Origin: Loxodes magnus
Lineage: Eukaryota > Ciliophora > Karyorelictea > Loxodida > Loxodidae
DNA length: 64,000 nucleotides
Reading direction: 5' to 3'
Assembly (NCBI GenBank): GCA_946699065.1
Contig: CAMPDV010000015.1
Span: forward strand, 372,001 to 436,000
The stretch's first letter is position 1; the number at the start of each line of letters is the position of its first letter. Positions 1-10,200 of this stretch are shown here, one piece after another. Below the pieces are notes generated by a model that saw only the letters and a list, made by a program, of their open reading frames with translations, was not told the DNA's origin and made no database searches. A program made the position numbers and the translations under genes.

Positions 1-2133
1 GTAAAGTCATAATATTAAATTTGCCCTCCAGGGAATCTTTCTCCTGACTATTTAACGATTTTATAGTCATAGATTTAAGTCTATTATTCGTCATTATTTC
101 TATAAATTAAAAAGTGGTTCTTAGTAGGTATGAAGATTGCTGTAGATGAGCTTTTTAAAGTTAAAACCTATTGGCAGTCAATCCATTCATTTTTTTATTC
201 TTCATATATTTAGATTTTATCTACAAAGGTATTTTGCTACTGATTATTTCCACCAAAAACATGGATTTACTAATTATTTTAATCGCACCCAAAGAATGCA
301 ACAGGTAATTTGATTGAACTAATAGTTTAGAAATTTTTTTAGTTTAGATTGAAGACTTCACATTCAGCAACATCTAAATATATACCATTTTCCATTTTGC
401 AACCTGAGATTATAAAAACCGTATCTTTTTTATTAAAATTAGTTCTATGCCATTATCTTTGAAATTACATTTAGAATTCCTCTTTACTTTCAGAACGCAG
501 ATCGAATCGAGTTTTTTGCTAGATTGACCCACCTGATATAATATGAGTTTAGTCCTTAATTTATTCTATTTAAATATCATATAAATAGTTTTGTTAAAAT
601 TCATTTAAGTCTTCAACCTATAATTTACTTTCATCTATTTTGTATTACTTCTTTTTATCTTATTAAAAGTCAAGTGTTGATATATAATTGAACTCATACC
701 CTTTTTAAACTGGTAATTATTCTTCTGGCTGATCTTTTATCTCTATTTTCACTTGAAATGTTTCATTCATTTACTACTCGATTTGTTGATTAGAAGGATT
801 TAATTGAATCGGTATTGATAAAAATTCTATATTTTATACTTATGGAGAAGATGGCAATTATATTTGAGAATTTATTTTACATAAAACCCGTAATTTCTCA
901 ATTATATCATTCAATGTTAGCCTATCTTGGGGATTTTAATTCCAGCATCCTTCTATCAGTTCTGCAAATTCTTTTGGACAATCTTCAGGGATTTCCTCTC
1001 TTTCACCCTACTTAACACTCTACATTATTATTGTATCTTCTTTTATTTCACAATAAGGGATTTTTCTTGAAGCTATTTCCCAAAAAACTATACCTAGAGC
1101 ATAAACATCTGACTCTTTACTAATTTTAGGTTTTAAACCCATTGTTTCAGGAGCCATTCATCTTATAGATCCCTCTATCTTTACCGATGTTCTAGTTTTA
1201 GTTTCTGTCTTCACTTAAGAAAGACCAAAGTCGGTAATTTTAGCTAATTTATCTTTAGTCAAAAGTACATTTAAGCTTTTGAAATCTTTGTGTAGAATAT
1301 TTTGATTATGAATATATTTAAGACCAGAAGCTATTTCAAGACTTATTTTGTATCTTAAATCCCAAGAAATTTACTCTTTACTATGCAATAAATCAAATAA
1401 AGATTAATCCATCAGCTCCATAACTAGTGATAACGGTTGTGGACAATATCCGAAAAGTTAAATGACATTAGGATGACGAAGATTTGCCATTATATTGATC
1501 TCATTTTAGAATCCCTCTAAGAGTTCTTGACTTAATTGCTGTAAATGTAAGTATTTTATAGCTACTGGATTTGTATAATCCATTTTTCCTTTCCATACTG
1601 TTCCAAAGCCTCCTGATTTAAGTTCTTATTCTTTCTACAGTTAACTTTCTTAAATTAGAAGGTTGTTTTATAGAGTAAGAGCCATTATTATCTATTTTTC
1701 TTTAGATTTAATAAAGAGTTAAATACCAGAATTCAACAGGAATGGCAAGTATTATCATCTACTTTTAAATTAATTTACGTTTTGATGAAAAAAAGTAAAC
1801 TTGAGAAGCATTAGTGTTATATTCTATAGAGAAGGAATATTAAGCGATATGCTGGCTTTTATTATTATTTTGACTCTTTTACAGCTTGTAAAGTATATAA
1901 TCCAAATTTTATTTGTCACCATTTTTGTGAAAAGCTAAAGTTGAATATTTTAGAAGTATTTTTCATTCAAGCGTAATCAACAATGGGAGTTTAGTCTTAG
2001 ATGCTATCAGCATATAAAATGATCATAAAGATCTGATTTTTGCTTGAAATTTAGTATGCTAGCGTGGATATGATAAGGCTGAAAGTATATATTATACTTA
2101 GTTTGATTTATAAGCGTAAAGGTTATTTTTCAT
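1..2133 (-). CDS. Protein kinase (TKL-like) with kelch-like C-terminus, 3' end outside window
   Basis: Read on the minus strand with TAA/TAG as Gln. The start ATG is at 2133. The first ~165 residues match no domain I know. The kinase domain begins near 1635 with a glycine loop (SGGFGTVWKG), then VAIK lysine, LRHPNV, the catalytic loop HKDFKSLNVLL (Lys in place of the Arg of HRD), DFG at about 1235 and GSIRWMAPE, which points to the tyrosine-kinase-like (Raf/DLK/plant TKL) group. It ends near 890 (CWNQNPQDRLTL). Downstream, residues such as IHVFGGNN and Q-x-YEEQKNEW look like kelch blades and continue off the window. The N-terminal frame and the kinase frame differ by one base near 1637. Joining VERI to ELKSGGFG needs one A skipped, so this is a frameshift, a sequencing error or an unrecognised event; I found no GT-AG intron of suitable length. 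Probably a cytosolic signalling kinase; substrate unknown. Confidence 0.8.
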
Positions 2134-3018
2134 CAGATAAGCTTTTCTAATAAGTAAAATAAAGATCTTAGTACTAATTTATACTATATCTCGTATCCAA
2201 AATTTGGAAAAGAAAGAAAAGCCTGGAAGTTTATCCCAGATTAAAAGGCTAAGATAAAATATTTCTAGAAATTTTATAATGAAGTGTTGATTAAGCTCAT
2301 TTATACCTTTAAGATTATTTCTAAGGAGTTTAATTCAGTGAAAGCAATAAGAGCCTCTCTTCTATCTCTATATGAATAAGGCAATCTCAGCTTAATTATA
2401 AAGAGACTATAAAGATGTTAGGTAATTATAACCCTTTTTATTCTTATTTTCTTATTTTCTTAAAATAATTTTTACATATAAACTTTAAGGTTGCTAAGAT
2501 AAAAATACATGAGAGTTAGCTTCTTGAAGATCTTTAAATATAGCAGAGGACTAAGTTTTAATCTAACTCTATTTACTAACAACTTATTCTTTATAAGCTT
2601 TAATTACCTTTTTATTTCTCTTACTATGCTTATACACAACATTTGTTAAATATAAGCTAAAATATTAAAACATTCCTTGGAGAGATTTTATTATAAACGT
2701 TTAAGCACTATCAATCAATTATTATAACTAATGAATATTAATATGAATTTAAGGAAATCTAAAGTATAAATTTAATAGCCTTTATAAGAGTTTTAGTATT
2801 TGATTAAATAGTAAAGAACTAAACCTTAAAATTACTTATCTCTAGAACCATTTTAAATTATAAAAGCATATCAAAGTAAAGTTTAGACATTATGACACTT
2901 TTGGCTTTAATCTTCACTACCCTTTTAAAAAAATGATGTAGAAAGATATTATCAAACTAAAAAGTATAGAACATAGCAAGATCGAAATAAAATTGAGAGA
3001 AAATCTCAATTATTTTCA

Positions 3019-3030
3019 CTTTTATGAATT
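3019..3030. repeat. Target-site duplication of A1 (partner 3868-3879)
   Basis: CTTTTATGAATT, perfect over 12 bases on both sides of the 837-bp unit. The same sequence occurs once, uninterrupted, at the homologous place in block X on the right (about 49203-49214, reverse strand). Confidence 0.85.
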
Positions 3031-3867
3031 AATAATAATAATATACTGAATTAAAATGTTTGTATCTCTGGGGATTTTAAACCCCTTCAATACACACCTC
3101 CAGAGTTCGTTCCTTGAGGTTTAAAATAAAAGTTCGGGACTCCCAGTTTTTTTGGAGTTCTGGCACTCCCTTGAAAAAGCCTCCTTCTAAATATTCTTCC
3201 ATCATTGTCTATATAAATTCTTGACAGTTCTCTCCAAATCTCTTCACTATTTCTTCTCAGTTTATCCAAATATACCTTACATCTCTTGTATGTGTGGAAT
3301 CTTGATTTGTACAGGTAGCACAGCTTGACGATCCTTCTGGTAGGAGTTATCTCTATGGGTTTTGTGTATTCTAGTTCCATTTTATTTTCAGCTAAGGCTT
3401 AAGGTTAAATTCCTTTTTCTCCCAAAAGTTTCACTTCGATTTCCTGTTTCATTAATCTTTCTTCATTGTTTTAACTTTTCTATAATAATTTTTGGTTTTC
3501 TTTCTTTAATATTTAAACTTCTTCTTATAGGTTACGGATAGATTTCATAAATTATTCTATTATTAGCTATTCATCATTTTTCTATTTCTACATTATTTTT
3601 TAGTTACCACTTTTCATGTAGTTGCTTGATCGTGGCTATGGGAGTAAAAAGTCTCGCTTGCTTTAGTCAGTTTCTGTTGGTTTAATTTCTTATTCAATTT
3701 AAGATTATCTTTATTTTTCTAAATTTGGGGGTTAAAGAGCCTAAGAAAATGATTATGTTATTAAAGAAGACATGGTAGAAGAAGAATTAGAAGTCTCTAG
3801 TTTTTTTTCTTTTTTCTAAGGAGCTGGAAAAAAACCCTTCTTGAGACCTTCTGCCATTTTTTATATC
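3031..3867 (-). mobile_element. ORF1-only non-LTR-type retroelement, copy A1 (837 bp)
   Basis: A self-contained unit. It is flanked by a perfect 12-bp target duplication, CTTTTATGAATT, at 3019-3030 and 3868-3879. On the minus strand it has about 10 bases of leader, an ORF (3087-3857) and a 3' tail of TTA repeats next to the target. The homologous site in block X at 49190-49215 lacks it. The structure (short leader, one ORF, A/T-rich simple tail, TSD) fits retroposition by a LINE-type machinery. No reverse transcriptase is encoded, so it must be mobilised in trans. Confidence 0.85.
3087..3857 (-). CDS. ORF1-like protein of A1: coiled coil plus degenerate CCHC knuckle, 256 aa
   Basis: Complete ORF from ATG at 3857 to TGA at 3087-3089. 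The start MAEGLKKGF resembles copy A2 (MVEGFKSGF). Residues ~1-100 are Ser/Gln/Pro rich, ~105-170 form a heptad-like coiled coil (LQEEVQILKKENQKLL), then a zinc-knuckle-like stretch C-x2-Y-x4-H-x4-C near residue 190 has Tyr in place of the second Cys. A conserved C-terminal segment (EIWREL, DGRIFRRR, KKLG) closes the protein. LINE ORF1 proteins of this layout bind element RNA; that role is inferred from the layout. The frame is uninterrupted, so the copy looks young. Confidence 0.75.
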
Positions 3868-3889
3868 CTTTTATGAATTGAGTTAAGTA

Positions 3890-4855
3890 TATTAATAATA
3901 ATATAATTTTCCGTTTTAGGGATTTCCAACCCCGTCAGGAGGACAGCAGTTCATGCTCCCTGCTTTTAAATATAAATGTTTGAGACGTCCAATTTTAGCG
4001 AGATTGGGAACTCAGGTTTCTCCATGTTTCCTTCCTTTTACTTGATATGGTTCCATCTTAATCTTGTATATTGAACCATCCGGGTTTCAATACATTATTT
4101 TCATTCTTGCTTCTTCTTTTTTCTTCTTTTGTTGTTCTTTTATCCAATAGTTTCTTTATTTCTATTAGAATTTCTAGCACTTCCGATAAAAATGTCATAC
4201 GCTTCCACAGCCGAAACATTTCTTTTTTATTTTGAAATATTTTCCTTGATTTGTTTACTCTTTCTAGGCTTCGATTTCCATTTGTATAGCTCCAGTTTCG
4301 CTTTACTCTTTCTTAAAAGTTTACAATTTCTCTTCTACTTTTCCGAGTCTGTTATCCAGTTCAGTCTGTTTCTAAAGCTAATTTTAGGATTCGTTAGTCT
4401 GATTTTGTGAGATATTCCAAAAGGCGTTAAGATCTCTTTCCTAGGACATAAGTCTTGACTCAATTCCTTCTGCTAAGTCTAACTTTGCCATCAGCATATC
4501 ATTGTCCTTCTTCAATCTCTTGACCTCTTCCTGGAGGTTCAGTACCACTTTGATGAGCTACTCCATGCTCATCTGGTCAGAAGGGTTGAACTCTGATACT
4601 CCTGGTGGAGAACAGACTTCATCTGCTTCCTCGGTTTCTCGCTTGAGGTTGGAGTTTCCGTGTGTATATTCTTCAAGGTTGGCTTTCGTTCGTTTTGTTA
4701 GATTCCAAGTTGTTAGTTCAGTGTTGGTTAAGGTTGTGATAGAGAAGATTGTTAAGATTAGAAAATATTGGTTTCTTGCTTCCTCCCTTCCTTTTTGGCT
4801 TAGGAAGAGGTAGTTTAGAAGCCTGACTTGAAGCCTTCAACCATTTTAGATTTTA
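3890..4855 (-). mobile_element. ORF1-only retroelement, copy A2 (966 bp), with intact CCHC knuckle
   Basis: Second insertion, 10 bases from A1, flanked by AGTTAAGTA at 3881-3889 and 4856-4864. On the minus strand it starts with ATG near 4845 (MVEGFKSGF), then a Gln/Ser/Pro-rich region, a long coiled coil (NLQEEVKRLKKDNDML) and a perfect zinc knuckle C-x2-C-x4-H-x4-C (CFGCGSVWHFYRKC; the Trp is TGA). The C-terminal motif KIGRLKHLYLK aligns with A1 KLGVPNFYFK. The sequence after the aligned TGA (GGGGTT..AAATCCC) is shared with A1, and the tail is a TTA tract. The N-terminal and coiled-coil parts lie in different frames, so at least one frameshift is present. Confidence 0.8.
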
Positions 4856-5339
4856 AGTTAAGTAAATCTAACTAAATTTGTTCATTTTAATAGTTGAGTA
4901 TTTAGGTTTGTGGTAAATTGGATGTATAAAAAGGCTAAACGATATAAAACACTGATATTTCTTTACTATTTTATAAAAACCTAATCTCATCTAAATAAGC
5001 TAACTAACTATATTAATAACATGAAATTGTCATGAACTAATAATATATAACAAGGCCATTTATTTCATTGACATTGCTTAATAGCAAAATTTATTTTAAT
5101 TTCCCTATATCAAGGGGTATTTTTCACTATCCATTACTATTTTCTAAAACATTTTCTTTAGTTTCGTATATTTATTTTTATTACTTGTGAAGGTATTCAT
5201 TTAAACTTTATTTCTTTAACTTTTAAGTTAGATTTAAATTAAAAATAAGGAAATAATTATGAAAAGCTTTATCTTAACATTTAAATTGAAATCTAATATA
5301 AATATCTATAGTATCTTTTCAACTATTAGGCTTAATGGG

Positions 5340-5654
5340 TCAGGCTTTAATTTCTATCCTTATACAGTCTTTTACCGCAATATATATTTGGATTTATAAT
5401 TCCACCTTTATTATAATTTCTGTAACTAAAATTATTTTTAATGATTTTAATTTGGTTTTCTTTACTATCCATTCTAGTCTATTTAATTATAATACACTAA
5501 ACAAATTAATCCTTTACAAAAGTTAATTACAGCAATATCAAATCTAATAGTTTTGTTGAATTTCTATCCTTCTAACTTCGTATATTTGTTTTCATCTGGT
5601 CACAGTAACCTTTATTTAGAATGAGTTTTAAATTATATCTATCTTATATCTATA
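5340..5654 (-). pseudogene. 3' fragment of a multi-pass membrane-protein gene (paralog of 46510-48723)
   Basis: Reverse complement of 48409-48723, the last ~105 codons and TGA stop of the membrane gene on the right. The fragment begins abruptly at 5654, where it abuts an unrelated fragment of the giant surface-protein gene, so the 5' part is missing. No promoter or start is visible. It is best seen as a gene end carried along with block X. Confidence 0.7.
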
Positions 5655-6655
5655 GCTCTTATAGCAGTTTTTAATTAGGAATTTTCGATGTTAAACTGCA
5701 CTTTATTTAAAAATATAGCTAATTAATGCTTTCATGGTTTCTCAGAAATATTCTCAATCTATCATTTAATACACCAGATTCGAAGGATTTAAGGGAGTGT
5801 CCATATAATCTCAGCTATCTTCATATTAAATACTCAACTGCAGTTTCTTAAGTAACATAGCTTTGTATTCTGGTAGTTTGATTGAAGCTAATCAAGACTA
5901 TATCTAAATGGAAAATTGTGATTTCTTTAATAACTCTGCAGAAAATGGAGGTATAATTTCATTCTAGTAAGTAATAGGTAGTTTAAGCTTCATTAATAGC
6001 TATTAAAATAAAGCAAGTGTTGGAGGTACACTGAAAGCTATTGATTCTTAAATAGTAGTTTATAGTTCGTTATTTAAAGACAACTTAGCATAATATGGAG
6101 CTGTTTTTTACATCTAAAAGACTAATCTAAACTTTTATTCAGTTTCTTGTGACAGAAACTAAGCATCAAAGTATGGAGGAATAGGTTACCTTTAGCTAGA
6201 TAGTAAATTATAGGTAAAAAATTCTGAATTTGCAAATGAAGTTGCCTCTTTATATTTACAAGGTGCTTAGCTAAGTTTAAACAACGTATTTATTGTAAAT
6301 AATACTGCTAAGTCAATGGGTATTATTAACCTACGAGTATCGGGAAAGAAAAGATGAAATAAGATGTGTAACGTATTGATCTCTGACAATTATGGCTTTA
6401 ATTCAATAGCCTTCACTCATAAAAGCTTAATAAAGCTCAAGGTGCTATGTTTCATTATAATTAAGCTTAAGAACTAACTTCTGGTATCTTAATATTTGAT
6501 TCTTAGCTTACTATAATTAACTCTTCGTTTTTTTGTTAATAAGCGTAAACAGACACATTTATTATGAGTAAATTTTGAGCTGAAATAAATAATCGATTCT
6601 TAGTCCAGCAATAAAAAAGGAAGACTAGGAAGTGTTCTTTATCTAGCAAGCTCAT
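5655..6655 (+). pseudogene. Displaced 1-kb fragment of the giant beta-helix surface gene
   Basis: Closely similar, in direct orientation, to 22385-23395 inside the left giant surface gene: the same run of N-x-A-x-x-GG beta-helix repeats and the same GTL-K-A-I core. It has lost a short segment near 6210-6230, has small indels (near 5710 and 6590) and lacks both ends of the gene. It is less similar to the two large copies than they are to each other, so it split off earlier or escaped their recent homogenisation. It has no start and no membrane part. Confidence 0.8.
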
Positions 6656-7076
6656 TAATAAATATGACTAAAGTATTTGACTGATAAGTAAATTTTATCT
6701 TTAAATGAATATAAGTTCTAATTATTATAAATATATATATTCTTTAAAACCGCCATAGTTGTTCGAAGGTGAACAACAAGGTCATCTTCATCAGAGGTTG
6801 GGGAAGTTAAGTACCCATAATCGACTTTATGTCTTCCTCTGCTTTGGTTTGGCCTCGAGACATAAGATTCTTAGACCTTCGACACTGGCTTGGCTTCGTT
6901 TATTTTTAATTCTGGAACTAAAAAGAAATAATATTGCGAGCTTCATCAGAGGTGGGGAATTTAAGTACCCATAATTGACACATGTCGTCCTATGCTTTGG
7001 TGATGCAATGAGACACAATCCTGCCATGTCCTTGGACCTCCAACAAGTAGATAAGATTACGAGTATTCTAAAATTA

Positions 7077-7195
7077 TATCAGTATTGAACATTTTTATCA
7101 GTACTGAATAATTATACCAGTATTGAACAAGGTTTATCAGTATCTGATAATTTTATCAGTAACAAACATTCTTGTCAGTATGAAACATTTTTTTT
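7077..7195. repeat. Degenerate ~20-bp tandem units inside element B
   Basis: About six units of the form TATCAGTAYTGAAYAATTT, alternately spaced by 18-22 bases. The same series lies at 59245-59365 in the other copy, so it belongs to the element and is not a local expansion. Confidence 0.7.
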
Positions 7196-7198
7196 TAA

Positions 7199-7232
7199 AG
7201 AGCTGCGCACCAACGAGAGTGCTACGCGCTCT
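7199..7232 (+). other. 3' hairpin shared by element B and the LINE
   Basis: AGAGC...GCTCT with inner complementary GCGCAC/GTGC-type pairing, followed by CTATAATCAAATTTA. Found at 7199-7232, 57296-57330 (LINE) and, reversed, about 59208-59242. Stem-loops at this position are known recognition sites of LINE reverse transcriptases. Confidence 0.65.
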
Positions 7233-7259
7233 ATAATCAAATTTATTTATTTATGAGGC

Positions 7260-10200
7260 AAAAAATAATGGAAAGTGAATGAGTTTACCATCTAAAATCT
7301 TCAAGCATTAAATCCTTATTTTAATCTTTCATACTAATACCTATAATTTTTGTAGTTATTGTTTGAATTTATATTGGGAGAAATAAATTATCTCTTGTTT
7401 TATTATCTAAATAAAGATTTCGTTGTAAAAGCCTAAGCTTTTGAAAATGTAATATTAGTGTTTCAGAAACTGAGTCTGAAACAAATTGTTTTTCCGAAAA
7501 AATGTATTGAGTATCCTTCTGAATATAAAAAGACATGACAAGACTTAAAATAATTTAATCTGAATTAAATTAGTAAAACCAAAGCTTTAATATTATATTT
7601 TGCAATATAGAGTTAGAATGAAAATTAGAAATATTTAGTATAGAATCAAACATAGAATAGAATCTAAACCCTGACTCTACTTTAAAGCTAAAGACAGCAT
7701 AATTATTAGCTTTAATGCTTAAAAAATAATCATAAATATTCAATTGCATCCATAATGCGAAATATAAAGCTTTAGATCTTTCAAGAGGCTTTAAAAAGCT
7801 CTAGATTCGCATACTTAATATATTTACTCTTATAATTTCTCTTTTAAACAGCATCTTTCCTAGCTTCTCTTAATCTCAAGTTACAATCTTATATTCTACA
7901 AAATATTTCAATCCTTAGTCTAAAATTAGCAAAAATCAGATAATATATTAACTTCCTTAAATTTATTTCAAATCTTTTATTAGAAAATGTTTATATAGGG
8001 ATACTTAACTAGCCTTTTAAATAGAAAAATAATAAGTTTTTAACGTGCTTAAGAATCTTCGACAGCTTGTTTTTTAGTAAGATTTAAATAATTTTTATTA
8101 TGTTTATTTGGTTTTATAATTGTCTATAATTAAAATACTTTAGATAGCATTTTATTCTGATTGAGATGCTTATTTAACTTAAAATTAAAACTAAATAGTT
8201 ATTAAGTCATTAATTTTTATCTTCTCATAGTTTGAAAGAGCTATAAAATTTTTATGACTGAGAAAAAAATCGCTGATTTTCAATCTAAACTGCTAAGCTA
8301 TCTTGCATCATAGTCTGTCGCATTCTATTTATTTCCTTCTAGTTTTGATTTTATTAGATTAAGTTATCTTACTATTCTTAGATCTGAGTTTGTTAGAGTT
8401 ATTAGTTCAATTTTTTTGACGAACTTGCAAATGTGTTTGCAACTTATTTTTGATTAGATGAAAGTGAATTTTCGTTCATGTACTTTTACCAAGCAAGAGA
8501 AATGTGCTATGCTTATCTGAAGTCTCCCTATTAAGCTTATTATGCTGATTCATCATTGCATTGCTTGCTAATACTTCCATATTTATGTTTTATTCAGATT
8601 TACCTATTTCTTTTGTAACTGTTCTGACCTAAGTAAATACTCTGAGGTTTTAAACTCCATCTAGAGTTTTATAATTTACAGTTAACTAAAAAGGTATTTT
8701 TTATTGTTCCTACAACTCTTAATTTTACTATAATTTGTTGTTTTCCTTTTTTGTCACTTCAAATGCTACTTGTGAGTCAGAATATACATTACCTATTTCC
8801 TTTGTAACACTAGATCCCCCTTACTCAAGATATACTTCATTTCTAAACATAAGTTTTTTATGCAATAGCATAGTTAGAGAAACATTAGTAGCAATTACTG
8901 GTCTTTCTAGTATATTTATACGCTGGTATGTATTTACAATGGATTTACTTTAGTTATTATCCTCCTGTATCATAGACTAAGGAAAGTAATCTTTCAAGCT
9001 TACATTCTTAACCCTTAATTCAGATAATTGAAATTTCTATTCCTTTTTCTTTAGCTGAGTTGGCACAGCTTTGATAAAATTAGTTTCATTTAGCTTTATG
9101 CAAATTGCCAACCCCAAGATTAGCAACTCCGTCGTACAGATAATAATCTTTGATCCAGGCTATTAGTCTCCTAGCATCTCGATTGCCATGAAAAGAGCAG
9201 GACCTAAGGCTGTATTACCAGAAGGAACTAACTTTTACAATTTATCTATCAGATCATTACAGGAGGTTTAAATGTCTGTACCTAATCACTTTTAATGAGT
9301 TCCTTAGACTATACTACTTAATAGTTTAGTTCTTTGTAAATATTCATCTTTAACTATCTAACTTTCTTAGGTTCCATCTCCAATTATATTAACACATCCA
9401 GAAAAAGTAATTAGCCCTACATTTTGTTAAGGTTACAGCTTTGCCATACTTAAAAGATGTTCTTTTATTTATTCTTTGACGCATTAAATTGGATTTATTT
9501 ATTGCTAAGTATTTTAGCAAGATGAAATATCCATTGACCCTGATATATCTATAACAAAAATAACGCTAATTTCTTTTTAATTTTATCCTTTGCTTATTTG
9601 TCTGTTTTCTTTCAAAATATAAGTTAAAGGCTCTTGTTAAGGTTTCAAGTCTTCCTTGATGCTTATTAGATTCTAATAATCACATAATTAGCATTTTCAT
9701 TCATAAGAATTCTATTACTGATTATTTAACTCTCTGAATGAGTTCAGAAAACCTTTGCATTATTAGCATTAAATAGTGTTTTCAGTTCCGTTTCAGTTTC
9801 TTACTATAAAAGTCCAAGATTAACGGAAAATACATTAGCATCAACCACCAAATGATAATTCTTTTCAGACTTAGAAAATGTTTAATATGGATGTATTTAC
9901 TAAAAATATGCATTTTACTAAGGCTGAGTCTAATATTAAGAAGGATATTATTAGGCCTATTGTTTTCATTAGTTAGGCGGAGCACTAAATTGTTGCTGCT
10001 AGTTATAAAATTACTGGAAAGGCTTCTATTAAGGATATTGATATCCAAAATTCATTTAATTGACTTAAGAGTTATAAGGAGACTATGAACTATTATATTT
10101 TAATATTTTAACTTTTTTATTAAAATCCAAAAGAATTAAATTATTATATTAATTGATTCTATTAATTTGGATATGGTATTTACTACTAGTTTAAATTTTG

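Larger units (their letters stand above)
2120..5654. repeat. Block X, left copy of an inverted segmental duplication (carries inserts A1 and A2)
   Basis: This stretch, minus the two insertions between 3031 and 4855, reappears in reverse complement at 48421-50110 with high identity and scattered small indels. It runs from just inside the start of the kinase gene, across non-coding DNA, to the 3' end of a membrane-protein gene. The right copy stops matching immediately after the would-be kinase ATG, where it joins block Y instead. The bases 2134-3018 and 4865-5339 show no convincing coding frame; indels between the copies are not multiples of three. Confidence 0.85.
6747..7255 (+). mobile_element. 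SINE-like element B, left copy
   Basis: About 505 bp, present again in inverse orientation at 59176-59690. From 5' to 3' it has two direct ~60-bp repeats (6785-6845 and 6940-7005, both containing AAGTACCCATAAT and ending TGCTTTGG), then about six degenerate ~20-bp units of the type TATCAGTAYTGAA (7077-7195), a GC-rich hairpin (7199-7232) and a TTTA tail. The hairpin and tail also end the LINE fragment at 57352, which suggests that LINE mobilises it. I saw no clear pol III A and B boxes and no coding capacity. Short open frames in it are not conserved. Confidence 0.75.

Noticed and set aside
6827-7027. Open frames on both strands of element B
   Set aside because: They cover repeat sequence, are not maintained in the second copy and have no protein-like pattern; element B explains them.
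9782-10088. Leu/Ile/Arg-rich short frames at 9782-10088 and 53165-53510
   Set aside because: They are antisense or off-frame shadows of the Gln/Asn-rich part of the vWA gene and its pseudogene.
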